A stretch of 8,042 bases of DNA from Acidobacteriota bacterium (GTDB lineage Bacteria; Acidobacteriota; Terriglobia; Versatilivoradales; Versatilivoraceae). Under the pieces are notes generated by a model. It searched no databases and had not been told where the DNA came from. It worked only from the letters and a program-made list of their open reading frames with translations. This document shows positions 1-6,895 of the stretch, piece after piece. How positions within the stretch are numbered: the stretch's first letter is position 1; each line of letters starts with the position of its first letter. Where the stretch lies: NCBI GenBank assembly GCA_026706225.1, contig JAPOZE010000501.1, forward strand, positions 1-8,042. Direction: 5' to 3'. A program made the position numbers and the translations under genes.

Positions 1-80
1 GTGTTCATTCGTGTCCATTTGTGGTTCGCCGTTGTCCTTTGTGGATAACTCTTTTTCCTCTCGCGCCTTTGTGAAATTCC
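1..80. repeat. Degenerate short-word repeat tract at left edge
   Basis: The tract is built from near-repeats of one T/G-rich word: GTCCATTTGTGG followed by GTCCTTTGTGG, the exact 8-mer CCTTTGTG at 36-43 and again at 66-73, and TTCGTG/TTTGTG variants spaced roughly ten bases apart. It lies downstream of the VOC gene and has no convincing coding frame. It resembles, from memory and unverified, the dispersed intergenic words of the form ACAAAGGACACGAA seen in many environmental bacterial genomes. It could equally be a local low-complexity tract. Confidence 0.35.
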
Positions 81-107
81 CTTTTCGTTTCGTCGCCGAG
101 CCGGCAC

Positions 108-170
108 TCAGTGCAGACCCTGAACGAATTCCAGCCAGTTCCCCTCCGGATCCTGGGCGTAGACGATTCA
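108..170 (-). other. In-frame continuation of the VOC gene beyond an internal TGA
   Basis: Reading on through TGA 170-168 in the same frame gives 19 more codons, IVYAQDPEGNWLEFVQGLH, and then a second TGA at 110-108. This is the expected last beta-strand of a VOC domain: the DPEGN turn followed by the W-L-E-F strand whose glutamate (E139 of the joined protein) is the usual fourth metal ligand. Joined length would be 145 residues, normal for a single-domain VOC protein. No frame shift is needed; a single base change (for example CGA or TGG to TGA) explains it. Confidence 0.8.
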
Positions 171-545
171 GAGCTCGGTATTCCGGTAGGATCGGAACTT
201 CGGCTCGGTGACGAATCGAACTCCCCGGCTTCGCAATTCGGCATAGGTCTGCCTGAGATCCTTCACATCGAAACAGACATGGCCGGCGCCGAGCTGATGC
301 TTGTCCAGATAACCCTGACGGGCCGGCGGATCGATGAAATGAACCAGTTCGATCTGATGGTCTCCCGGGAAGCCCACAAAGACCAGTTGCCGGCGCGCCC
401 CGGGAATGCCCGTGTGGTCCCCCTCCGGAGGAGCCACCGAGTCGATTCGCCGCAGCACTTGCAGTCCCAGAACCCGGGTGTAAAAGCGAACCATTCCCTC
501 CAGGTCCCGGACCACGATGCCGGTATGGTGAAATCCCTCGATCAA
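168..545 (-). CDS. VOC (glyoxalase-fold) family protein, C-terminus cut off by in-frame TGA
   Basis: This is a 125-residue vicinal-oxygen-chelate protein, a fold used by glyoxalase I, epimerases and extradiol dioxygenases. Family landmarks are FHHTGIVVRDLEG at residues 5-17, QIELVHF around 64-70 and GHVCFDV at 88-94, so three of the four usual metal ligands are H7, E66 and H89. The start is TTG at 545-543, fixed by a strong AGGAGG at 556-551 with a 5-base spacer. That ribosome-binding site overlaps the symporter stop codon, so the gene is probably translationally coupled to it. The frame stops at TGA 170-168, before the last conserved strand; the same frame then supplies that strand (see the 108-170 entry). 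The protein as encoded lacks its fourth metal ligand and is probably inactive unless the TGA is read through or is a sequence error. The substrate cannot be told from sequence. VOC assignment is confident; functional status is not. Confidence 0.85.
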   Translation of the reverse strand: MIEGFHHTGIVVRDLEGMVRFYTRVLGLQVLRRIDSVAPPEGDHTGIPGARRQLVFVGFPGDHQIELVHFIDPPARQGYLDKHQLGAGHVCFDVKDLRQTYAELRSRGVRFVTEPKFRSYRNTEL

Positions 546-550
546 GCAAA

Positions 551-556
551 CCTCCT
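551..556 (-). promoter_or_regulatory. Ribosome-binding site of the VOC gene, overlapping the symporter stop
   Basis: AGGAGG lies 5 bases before the TTG start and shares two bases with the TAG stop of the upstream symporter gene at 557-555. This decides the TTG start, since no ATG or GTG lies at a suitable distance, and points to translational coupling. Confidence 0.75.
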
Positions 557-557
557 A

Positions 558-2540
558 CGCGGCGCCGTCGACCCTTGACTGCCCCCCGTCCTCGGTCGAA
601 TGACCCTTTTGCGAGGGACTCAACCTGTAGAAATAACGGTCTACCAGATGAGTCGGAGCAGGACCGGTGGCCTTGCTGACCAGGAATCCCAAGCCGAATG
701 AAACCATCAATCCCCACAGGTTGGGGTGCAGCCCCAGCAGATCGACGCGACTGCCGCCAAACAGGGTCGGAAGGAAGAAACCCACCATCACCGTGAATCC
801 GCCCACCATGGCGCTGAGAGCCCCCTGCCGGGTCATTCCCTTCCAGTAGAGTCCCAGCATGACGGGACAGAGAAAGGTGGCGGCAAACCCGCTGCCGGTA
901 AACACGATGATTCGTTGCAGAAAGTCGGGTGGACGGGTAGCCAGCAGCGTCACCACGATGCCCACGATCACGGTGGTGGCATAGCTGGCTCGCTTGACCG
1001 TCCGATCGCTGACCCGAGGATTGATGGTGCGCTGGTAAACGTCTCGCACCAGGCCCGAGCTGATCATCAGGAGAAAGCTGTCGACTGTCGACATGACGGC
1101 GGCAAAGGGCGCCGCCACCAGGACGGCGCCCAGGATCTGGTAGGCCAGCCCCATGTCCCCCACGACCCGGGTGGTTACCAGGACCATGGCCTTGTCGGAG
1201 TTTTCGGCATTCAGCTCGGGAATGAGCACCCGGGCCGAAACGAAGATGAAGACCAGCGGCAGGTAAACCATGGAGTAAAACCCGGTGACGGTCAGGATGG
1301 CCCGTTTCAGAGTGCGGCTGTCCTTGAAGGCCATCAATCGGAGCATGGTCCCCGGCTGCCCCATGCCGGTGATGGCCCACATGAAAAAAAACGAAATGGC
1401 CATTCCCAGGGGATGAAAGGGGGATCCACGGTGGGAGCGACCCGGCCCGAACAGCACCTCGTCACCGCGCAGGAACACAAAGCGTTCCGGACTCCCACCG
1501 CTGTCCAGCCCAATCACTCCCGTGGCTCCCATTTCGGTCCGGTGTCCGAATCGATCGGTGACTACTTCGCTGTTGTCGTAGGGAAAGCTGACCCGGAAGC
1601 GCGGGCCCAGCCTCGGGTGCTGCTCGATGGCTCGCTTGACATCGTTGCCGGTGGTGGTGGTCCGCCCTTCGCCATCGGTCGCCAGAAAGACCTCGATAAA
1701 ACGATTCTCCTCCCCGGCCCCCGGATCCCACCGGACCTGCAGGGGAGCGCCGGCCCGCCCCGGATGACGATAGAGCAGGCCGGCGGTATCCAGTGGTCCC
1801 CGGGATTGAATGACCAGGTCGTTGTAGGCCCCCGGCACCGAGGTAATCAGTGTCGGGGGACGCTCCCTGAGCTTGCGGTTGATCGACTCCATTCCCCCGC
1901 CCTGCCTGACTATCACGGGAAGCAATAGAGTGATGCCCAGAACCATCACCACGCCTTGCAGGACGTCGGTCCACACGACCGCTCGAAACCCTCCATAGGC
2001 CGTGTAAAAGACCACGGTGACTGCAAAGATGATCAGCCCGGCGCTGTAGCCCCAGTCGGCCGGAAGATTGAACGTTTCCTCGATGATCAGGGCTCCGGCC
2101 TTGAATTGGGCGATCAGGTTGCAAACGGTAAAGAAAATAATGGTCGAGGTTGCGAAGAGTCCCAGGGCCGTCGAATCGTATCGGTCACGGAGCACGTCGG
2201 GAATGGTGATGGCTCCCGTCTTGCGAGCCACCTGGTTCAGCCGTTTTCCCAGGACCCCCATGCTGCAGACTCCGGCAACCATATAGCTTGCAATCCAGAA
2301 GGCCAGCACCCACCCATAGCTGTAAATGAGAGAGGGAAATCCGGTGAAGCTTCCGCCGGAAGCGGCCGTGGCCGCAAAGGTAAAGGCCAGGGCCCAACTT
2401 CCCAGGCCGCGGCTCCCCAGAAAGTATTCACCCAGGAAAGACCTGGTCGCCAGAAGTCGATGGGAGAGAGCCGCCAGAACAAACACGCAGGCGATATAGG
2501 CGATAAAGGTGATGGTGGTGGCCGGGCTGGTCTCAGTCAT
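558..2540 (-). CDS. Sodium:solute symporter (SSS family, PanF-like) with large inserted soluble segment
   Basis: This is a 661-residue inner-membrane symporter of the SSS family, expected to import a solute with Na+. Stop TAG follows at 557-555. The SSS signature GGFRAVVWTDVLQG is at residues 183-196, the sodium-site helix AAVMSTVDSFLL at 480-491 (S484/T485 align with the PutP serine/threonine), and an ASGGSFTGFPS stretch at 60-70 fits the unwound first core helix. About 13 hydrophobic segments are visible. Usual length is about 480-550; the excess is a polar stretch at about 213-377 between the helix after WTDVLQG and the one near 378-395. ATG 2540 is chosen because it overlaps the upstream gene's stop by 8 bases (ATGACTGA). 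An in-frame GTG at 2570 would add 10 residues but has no better support. The DUF997-type partner upstream resembles the YhdT-PanF pair, but pantothenate is not established as the substrate. Confidence 0.9.
1416..1892 (-). other. Inserted extracytoplasmic segment within the symporter
   Basis: This covers residues about 217-375 of the symporter. It is polar, has no hydrophobic helix and replaces a loop of about 25 residues in PanF-type proteins. Under the usual SSS topology (N-terminus outside, WTD signature loop inside) it lies outside the cytoplasm. Its core (about 238-320) alternates strand-like stretches (NDLVIQS, APLQVRW, FIEVFLATDGEG) with a T-rich turn and the helix-like GNDVKRAIEQHP. 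From memory this pattern resembles a small beta-alpha repeat seen in phage structural and surface proteins; that likeness is unverified. Confidence 0.6.
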
Positions 2541-2901
2541 GAATGGTTCCAGGCTCGTCCCGCTCCGCACTCGAGGGGCTCAAATCATCCTCCACAAAAA
2601 AATAGAGGCAGAACAGGATGGTGATAACGACCGCCGCCAGCCAGGGCGTTATCACTCCGTAGAACACCCAGTCCGGAACCCCCAATCCGAGCGGGGTGGT
2701 CAGGGACTGGGGATGCCGGTCGAATGCCGTCAGGGGTCCGACGAGCTGGCCGATGGAGGGTCCGGTGGCATTGGGGTGCGGTTCATGCACCAGGTAGCCG
2801 GCCAGGTAACAGTAGGTCACCGTGTAGAGACAGCAGGCGAGCCACAGCAGCAGAAGGAAGATGCATTCTCGAAGCGAGTTGCGAAAGACCGGATCAATCA
2901 T
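2533..2901 (-). CDS. Small two-helix membrane protein, DUF997/YhdT-like symporter partner
   Basis: This 122-residue protein has two hydrophobic segments, about 13-36 (IFLLLLWLACCLYTVTYCYL) and about 78-103, separated by a polar loop of about 40 residues. The second segment begins GVPDWVFYGVITPW and ends in FFVEDDL. This matches the YhdT/DUF997 pattern of a G-P-x-W-F lead-in, one helix and an acidic tail, although YhdT itself is shorter (about 80 residues), the extra length being mainly in the loop. Members of this family are typically encoded just before an SSS permease such as panF and are thought to act with it; the mechanism is not known. Its TGA stop overlaps the symporter ATG by 8 bases. 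The start ATG at 2901 has no strong Shine-Dalgarno motif (only AAAAG nearby). First gene of the operon. Confidence 0.75.
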   Translation of the reverse strand: MIDPVFRNSLRECIFLLLLWLACCLYTVTYCYLAGYLVHEPHPNATGPSIGQLVGPLTAFDRHPQSLTTPLGLGVPDWVFYGVITPWLAAVVITILFCLYFFVEDDLSPSSAERDEPGTIHD

Positions 2902-2904
2902 CTT

Positions 2905-3000
2905 TTAATGGAATGGGCGGTCAGCGCAAATCACCTCGTCCGGAAGACCGGCCGACAGCAGCCGGCAACCCGGACACTCTACCACGAAAGTCCTGGCCAT
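2905..3000 (-). CDS. Possible 31-residue Cys-containing leader ORF (weak)
   Basis: ATG 3000 opens a 31-codon frame ending TAA 2907-2905, three bases before the start of the DUF997-type gene. The peptide begins MARTFVVECPGCRLL and has a further Cys near its end, so a CPxC motif is present. No clear ribosome-binding site precedes it. Its position suits a leader peptide or coupled small gene, but a frame of this size can arise by chance. I do not recognise it. Confidence 0.15.
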   Translation of the reverse strand: MARTFVVECPGCRLLSAGLPDEVICADRPFH

Positions 3001-3151
3001 TGAAGATTCGGTCCGGCAGGAGAACCTGCCCCATCCCGGCGTCTCTACGCTGCCTGACGTTCTTTCGTGGACTTCCGCGCCGGAGGCGATTCACCAGCGG
3101 CATCCACTACCAATCCAGCGAAATGTCCTGGCTGAATCCGGCAGGGCCTCC

Positions 3152-3180
3152 TTGACATCTGCGCCGTTTTTGTCAATGAT
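3152..3180 (+). promoter_or_regulatory. Candidate sigma-70-like promoter upstream of hppA, within an inverted repeat
   Basis: TTGACA (3152-3157) is a perfect -35 box, followed by a 17-base spacer and AATGAT (4 of 6 to TATAAT). The -35 is also the left arm of TTGACA-N13-TGTCAA (right arm 3171-3176), which runs into the -10 and could be an operator. Transcription from here would give hppA a leader of about 240 bases. Confidence 0.35.
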
Positions 3181-3410
3181 CCATGCCGGCTGAGGCGACC
3201 GAGGGCGCCACGGAACAACCGCCATCCACAGAGAGCCCGGAACTCCTGCCCGCGCGATCGAGCCTGGCCGAAGCAAACCGCAAACCCGCTGCGTCCCACC
3301 CTGATACGCACGATTTCCCGGGACGCCGGCGTTCCCGTGAACAAGCCGCCCGCCTGCAAAATTTCCCGCGGCGGATGCGTCCCGAATTGATTCTTTGAGC
3401 CCACTTGATT

Positions 3411-3416
3411 GAGGAG
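3411..3416 (+). promoter_or_regulatory. Ribosome-binding site of hppA
   Basis: GAGGAG lies 8 bases before ATG 3425. It supports that start, which also gives the usual short N-terminal tail before the first membrane helix. Confidence 0.75.
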
Positions 3417-3424
3417 TTGATTGG

Positions 3425-5563
3425 ATGATTGAGACCTGGATGACCTACTTTCCGATTCCGATTGCAGGACTCATTGGGTTGGCCGCTGCCATGGTCATTT
3501 TTCTTACCCTCAAACGCCTGCCGGCCGGCACCGAGGTGATGCGCGGTATCTCGGACCAGATCCAGCTTGGCGCCATGACCTACCTGAAGCGCCAATACCT
3601 GACTCTTTTCTTCTTTGTCACCATTGTAGCCGTGCTTCTGGGCTTTTTCCTGACGTGGAATACGTCGCTGGCCTTTGTTGCAGGGGCGCTCTGCTCGGCA
3701 CTGGCAGGCTTCCTGGGGATGAAAGCGGCCACCAGCGCCAACGTCAGAACGACCCAGGCTGCCAAGGAGGAGGGCCAGGGCAAGGCCCTGCTCACCGCCT
3801 TTAACGGCGGCGCCGTCATGGGAGTGAGTGTCGCCAGCCTCGGATTGATCGGCCTGGGCGTCCTGTTCCTGATCTACGGGAAGCCGGAGACCGCCAGCGT
3901 CATCAACGGATTCGCCATGGGCGCCAGCTCCATCGCGCTGTTTGCCCGCGTGGGAGGCGGAATCTATACCAAGGCCGCCGACGTCGGCGCCGACCTGGTG
4001 GGCAAGGTGGAGGCCAATATTCCGGAGGACGACCCGCGCAACCCCGGTGTGATCGCCGACAACGTGGGGGACAACGTGGGGGACGTGGCCGGCATGGGAG
4101 CCGACATTTTCGAGTCCTACGTCGGTTCGATCGTGGCCACCATCGCTATTGGGGCCACCTTGGCCACCCAACAACTGGCGGCCTTGAAGTCGACGCCGCA
4201 GGTGAGCGACCCGGAAGCCAGGACCATCCTGATGGCCCTGCCGTTGGTACTGGCGGTCACCGGCCTGATTGCCTCCTTTGTGGGCATCTTCTCCATGAAG
4301 GCCCTCAAACGGATCTCTCCCGCCTCGGCGCTTCGCTACGCGACCTACATCGCCGCGGCCCTGTTCCTGGCGAGCGCCTACGTGCTGGTTTCGACCTACG
4401 CGGTGAGCGACCAGGTGTTCTGGGCGATCCTTTGGGGCACCCTGGCGGGCGTGTTCATTGGCTTGATCACCGAGTACTACACCTCCGGCAAACCCATTCG
4501 GAGAATCTGCGACTCCAGCAAACAGGGAGCGGCAACCAACATCATCAGCGGAATGGCGGTGGGCCTGGAGTCGGCCGCCTTGCCGGTCCTGGCCATTTGC
4601 CTGGCCATCTTTGTCGCCAACGACACGGCCGGCCTCTACGGAGTAGGGATTGCCGCGGTCGGAATGCTGGCAACGGTAGGCATTACCATGTCCGTCGACG
4701 CCTACGGGCCTATCGCCGACAATGCCGGGGGCATTTCGGAAATGTCCCGCCTGGGGCCCGAGGTCCGCAAGATCACCGACAGCCTGGACGCTCTGGGCAA
4801 CACCACAGCGGCCATGGGCAAGGGTTTCGCCGTGGGTTCGGCCGCCCTCACGGCCCTGGCGCTGTTCGCTGCCTATTCTCAGGCCGTGGTCGGCGCCATC
4901 CAGAGCAGGCTGGAGGCGCTTGCCGGCGAGCAGGCCGAACTCACCGGCCAGTGGAAACAGTACGCGGCTCTGCTGGCCGACGGCGAGACACCGCTCCGGA
5001 TCGTGATCACCGAGCCCACGGTGGTGATCGGACTCTTCATCGGTGGAATTCTGCCCTTCCTCATTGGCGCCCTGACCATGACCTCGGTGGGCAAGGCCGC
5101 GAGCAACATGGTCGAGGAGATTCGCCGCCAGTTCCGGGAAATCCCTGGCCTGCTGGAAGGCAGGGAAGGGGTGGTTCCCGACGCTGCCCGTTGCGTGGAC
5201 ATCTCCGCCAGCGCCGCCCTGCGGGAGATGATCCTTCCCGGAGTCACCGCCGTGGTCGCTCCGGTGATCGTGGGCTTTCTGCTGGGACCGGCAGCCCTGG
5301 GAGGCATGCTGGCCGGGGCCACCGTCTCAGGCGTGTTGCTGGCATTGGTGATGGCCAACGCCGGGGGAGCCTGGGACAACGCCAAGAAGGCCATTGAAAA
5401 AGGCGAAGTGGCCGGAGAACAGAAGGGCAGCGATGCGCACAAGGCCACCGTGGTGGGAGATACGGTGGGAGATCCCTTCAAGGACACTTCCGGCCCTTCC
5501 ATGAACATCCTGATCAAGCTGATGTCGGTGGTGTCTCTGGTGATTGCTCCGCTGCTGGTCTAG
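3425..5563 (+). CDS. hppA: Membrane-bound ion-translocating pyrophosphatase, K+-dependent type
   Basis: This 712-residue integral membrane enzyme hydrolyses cytoplasmic pyrophosphate and pumps H+ and/or Na+ across the inner membrane. The length and about 16 hydrophobic helices fit the family. The active site is complete: [26 protein letters not shown] at 183-208, [16 protein letters not shown] at 212-227, [10 protein letters not shown] at 427-436, and the C-terminal [19 protein letters not shown] at 677-694. In [10 protein letters not shown] (458-467) the positions that are Lys and Thr in K+-independent enzymes are A462 and G465, so it should need K+. Helix 6 has E230 in DIFESY, the position used by Na+-pumping and some H+-pumping bacterial members, whereas plant H+ enzymes carry Gly there and a Glu four residues later. 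The pumped ion is therefore undecided, with Na+ plausible. It is apparently monocistronic. A Na+ pump would fit the neighbouring Na+ symporter, but that link is inference. Confidence 0.97.
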   Translation: MIETWMTYFPIPIAGLIGLAAAMVIFLTLKRLPAGTEVMRGISDQIQLGAMTYLKRQYLTLFFFVTIVAVLLGFFLTWNTSLAFVAGALCSALAGFLGMKAATSANVRTTQAAKEEGQGKALLTAFNGGAVMGVSVASLGLIGLGVLFLIYGKPETASVINGFAMGASSIALFARVGGGIYTKAADVGADLVGKVEANIPEDDPRNPGVIADNVGDNVGDVAGMGADIFESYVGSIVATIAIGATLATQQLAALKSTPQVSDPEARTILMALPLVLAVTGLIASFVGIFSMKALKRISPASALRYATYIAAALFLASAYVLVSTYAVSDQVFWAILWGTLAGVFIGLITEYYTSGKPIRRICDSSKQGAATNIISGMAVGLESAALPVLAICLAIFVANDTAGLYGVGIAAVGMLATVGITMSVDAYGPIADNAGGISEMSRLGPEVRKITDSLDALGNTTAAMGKGFAVGSAALTALALFAAYSQAVVGAIQSRLEALAGEQAELTGQWKQYAALLADGETPLRIVITEPTVVIGLFIGGILPFLIGALTMTSVGKAASNMVEEIRRQFREIPGLLEGREGVVPDAARCVDISASAALREMILPGVTAVVAPVIVGFLLGPAALGGMLAGATVSGVLLALVMANAGGAWDNAKKAIEKGEVAGEQKGSDAHKATVVGDTVGDPFKDTSGPSMNILIKLMSVVSLVIAPLLV

Positions 5564-5577
5564 CCCCGCATTACTCA

Positions 5578-5602
5578 CCCGGGGGGCGGCTTGACGCCCG
5601 GG
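5578..5602 (+). terminator. G+C-rich hairpin after hppA (weak terminator candidate)
   Basis: CCCGGG at 5578-5583 pairs with CCCGGG at 5597-5602, or alternatively GGGCG 5584-5588 pairs with CGCCC 5595-5599 around a 6-base loop. There is no following T-run, so it is not a standard intrinsic terminator, and it overlaps the -35 of the next promoter. Confidence 0.2.
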
Positions 5603-5619
5603 CCGGTCGCGTGTATAAA
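5591..5619 (+). promoter_or_regulatory. Strong sigma-70-like promoter before the tRNA-Cys-like sequence
   Basis: TTGACG (5591-5596), exactly 17 bases, then TATAAA (5614-5619): 5 of 6 matches in both boxes, the best promoter in the window. The start point would be near 5626, about 10-15 bases before where a tRNA ending at 5710 should begin, which is the usual layout of a tRNA promoter. Confidence 0.55.
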
Positions 5620-5636
5620 ATGCGGGCTGGTCGTCT

Positions 5637-5710
5637 CCACGGCTGGCGTTCGGCTCGGGAGAGGTCTGCAAAACCTTTATTCAGGGGTTCGAATCCCCTC
5701 CTCGCCTCCA
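5637..5710 (+). tRNA. tRNA-Cys(GCA)-like gene with intact 3' half but non-canonical 5' half
   Basis: The supported part is 5661-5710. The anticodon arm is GAGGT-CTGCAAA-ACCTT with anticodon GCA, a short variable region follows, the T arm is AGGGG-TTCGAAT-CCCCT, the 3' acceptor strand is CCTCGCC (5700-5706), discriminator T, then encoded CCA. All of this is textbook bacterial tRNA-Cys. The 5' partner strand should be GGCGAGG, but it is absent: GGCTGGC at 5641 pairs at only about five of seven positions and leaves too few bases for a D arm, and the sequence between it and the anticodon arm forms no proper D stem. The start given is nominal, from the expected length. It could be a decayed tRNA, a displaced 3' half left by site-specific integration, or an atypical functional tRNA. 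Confidence 0.5.
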
Positions 5711-5879
5711 GCATTCCTAGTCTTCTCCGCTTGTTTCCATCTGTCAAATTCGGCGCCGACCGATTCCCTGCCGCCCAGCCCGCGGGCGACTTGCGGCGGC
5801 CGGCCCCACCTGGTTTGAAACATTAGGAAAGCGGCACTTGTCTGATTGCAGCAACGGAATCTCCCAAGGGGTGGCGGCT
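5711..5879. other. Spacer between tRNA-like sequence and reductase gene
   Basis: No gene was recognised. It contains a G+C-rich self-complementary stretch (GCCCGCGGGC near 5777-5786, flanked by GCCGC and GCGGC arms) without a T-run. It also holds an upstream in-frame TTG at 5838 preceded by AGGAAA, which is an alternative start for the reductase. Confidence 0.3.
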
Positions 5880-6887
5880 TTGTCTCACCGAAAAATCGTT
5901 CTGGCGGCGCGCCCCCGGGGCATGCCCAGGTTGTCGGATTTCAAGTTGGTCACCTCTCCGCTTCCGCCCCCCGGGCCGGGAGAGTGCCTCGTTCGCGGCA
6001 TCTATCTCTCTCTCGATCCCTATATGCGCGGGCGCTTGGACGACCGCAAATCCTATGCGGAATCGGTACGTCCGGGACAAGTGCTGGTGGGGCAGGTCGT
6101 GGGAAGGGTGGCGGTCTCCCGCCATCCGAGTCTTCAGCCCGGCGATGCGGTGCTGGGAGACCTGGGCTGGCAGAATCAGGCGGTCGCGCCGGCCGAGTCC
6201 TTGACCCGGGTGGACCCGGGGCAGGAATCGCTGTCCACGACGCTCGGCATCCTGGGGATGACCGGCCTGACGGCCTACTTCGGATTGCTGCAGGTCTGCC
6301 AACCGCGAGCGGGAGAAACGGTGGTGATCTCGGGAGCCGCCGGCGCCGTAGGATCCACGGTCGGGCAGATTGCCAGGATCAAGGGATGCCGCGTGGTTGG
6401 CGTGACCGGCTCTCAAGCCAAGGCGCGCACCCTCAGGGAGCAGATGGGATTCGATGCGGCGCTGGTTTGGGACCCGGAATCCAGTGGCCCGGACCGCCTG
6501 GCGGCCGCCTGTCCCGATGGCATCGACGTCTATTTCGACAACCTGGGCGGCGCGGTCACCGATGCCGTGGTGACTCTGCTCAATCTCAAGGCTCGAGTGG
6601 CCGTCTGCGGCCAGAGCTCTCAATACAACCTGGATCGCCCCGAGCAGGGACCGCGCTGGTTGCGAAACCTGATCATCAAGCGGGCCAGGGTCCAGGGGTT
6701 TCTGGTGTGGGACTTTGCGGCGGAGCACCCTCAAGCTCTGCGGCAGCTTCAGGACTGGCTCGGGGCAGGCAAGCTTCGCAACCGGGAGCACGTGGTGGAG
6801 GGCATCGAAAATGCGCCCGGGGCATTCATCGAGATGCTGGAGGGCCGCCACCTGGGAAAGTACCTGGTCAGGCTCTCCCTGGAGTGA
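5880..6887 (+). CDS. NADPH-dependent zinc-independent MDR reductase (PTGR/CurA-like)
   Basis: This 335-residue medium-chain reductase is of the prostaglandin reductase/curcumin reductase type; members use NADPH to reduce the C=C bond of alpha,beta-unsaturated carbonyls. Using this start, the N-terminal catalytic fold has YLSLDPYMRGR at 42-52, GLTAYFG at 129-135, the NADPH-binding loop SGAAGAVGS at 151-159, IDVYFDNLGG at 215-224 and CGQSSQYN at 243-250. There are no zinc-ligand cysteine clusters. Length is normal for the family (about 330-345). TTG 5880 is chosen because AAGGGG sits 8 bases upstream and the protein then begins SHRKIVLAARPRG, where family members usually begin. TTG 5838 (with AGGAAA upstream) and GTG 5871 are in-frame alternatives adding 14 and 3 residues. 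The substrate is unknown; a role in detoxifying reactive enones is a family-level guess. Confidence 0.9.
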   Translation: MSHRKIVLAARPRGMPRLSDFKLVTSPLPPPGPGECLVRGIYLSLDPYMRGRLDDRKSYAESVRPGQVLVGQVVGRVAVSRHPSLQPGDAVLGDLGWQNQAVAPAESLTRVDPGQESLSTTLGILGMTGLTAYFGLLQVCQPRAGETVVISGAAGAVGSTVGQIARIKGCRVVGVTGSQAKARTLREQMGFDAALVWDPESSGPDRLAAACPDGIDVYFDNLGGAVTDAVVTLLNLKARVAVCGQSSQYNLDRPEQGPRWLRNLIIKRARVQGFLVWDFAAEHPQALRQLQDWLGAGKLRNREHVVEGIENAPGAFIEMLEGRHLGKYLVRLSLE

Positions 6888-6895
6888 TCGCACCG

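Larger units (their letters stand above)
2902..3424. other. Divergent gene-poor region between the symporter operon and hppA
   Basis: These 523 bases separate the leftward operon from hppA. Several open frames cross it (for example plus 3183-3398 and minus 3045-3404), but all are rich in Arg/Pro/Gly with no recognisable domain. What can be supported is a promoter-like pair with an inverted repeat at 3152-3180, a small hairpin at 3319-3337 (CGGGA/TCCCG stem continuing into CG/CG across a bulged T, CCGG loop), and the hppA ribosome-binding site. No known riboswitch pattern was recognised. No convincing promoter for the leftward operon was found. Confidence 0.5.

Noticed and set aside
168..170. 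The VOC TGA as a selenocysteine codon
   Set aside because: The position aligns with a variable residue before the last strand, not a redox cysteine. The weak hairpin about 12 bases downstream (CCAG/CTGG) has a GGAG loop without the features of a bacterial SECIS, and no selenium genes are in the window.
168..170. Genome-wide reassignment of TGA to an amino acid
   Set aside because: The DUF997-type gene, the reductase and the SDR all end at TGA at positions expected for their families, so TGA acts as a stop here.
726..1928. 400-codon open frame on the plus strand
   Set aside because: It lies entirely antisense to the symporter; the product is rich in His/Gly/Asp/Arg with no domain, typical of a G+C-rich shadow frame.
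3091..3276. 61-residue minus-strand frame with a protein-like central stretch (IIDKNGADVKEALPD)
   Set aside because: No family recognised, no ribosome-binding site, and the surrounding residues are low complexity; too weak to call a gene or pseudogene.
3183..3398. 71-residue plus-strand frame downstream of the candidate promoter
   Set aside because: Pro/Glu/Arg-rich with no motif and no clear ribosome-binding site; more likely the untranslated leader of hppA.
3173..4174. 333-codon open frame on the minus strand
   Set aside because: It runs antisense to the start of hppA and into the intergenic region; low-complexity His/Gly/Asp composition and no recognisable domain.
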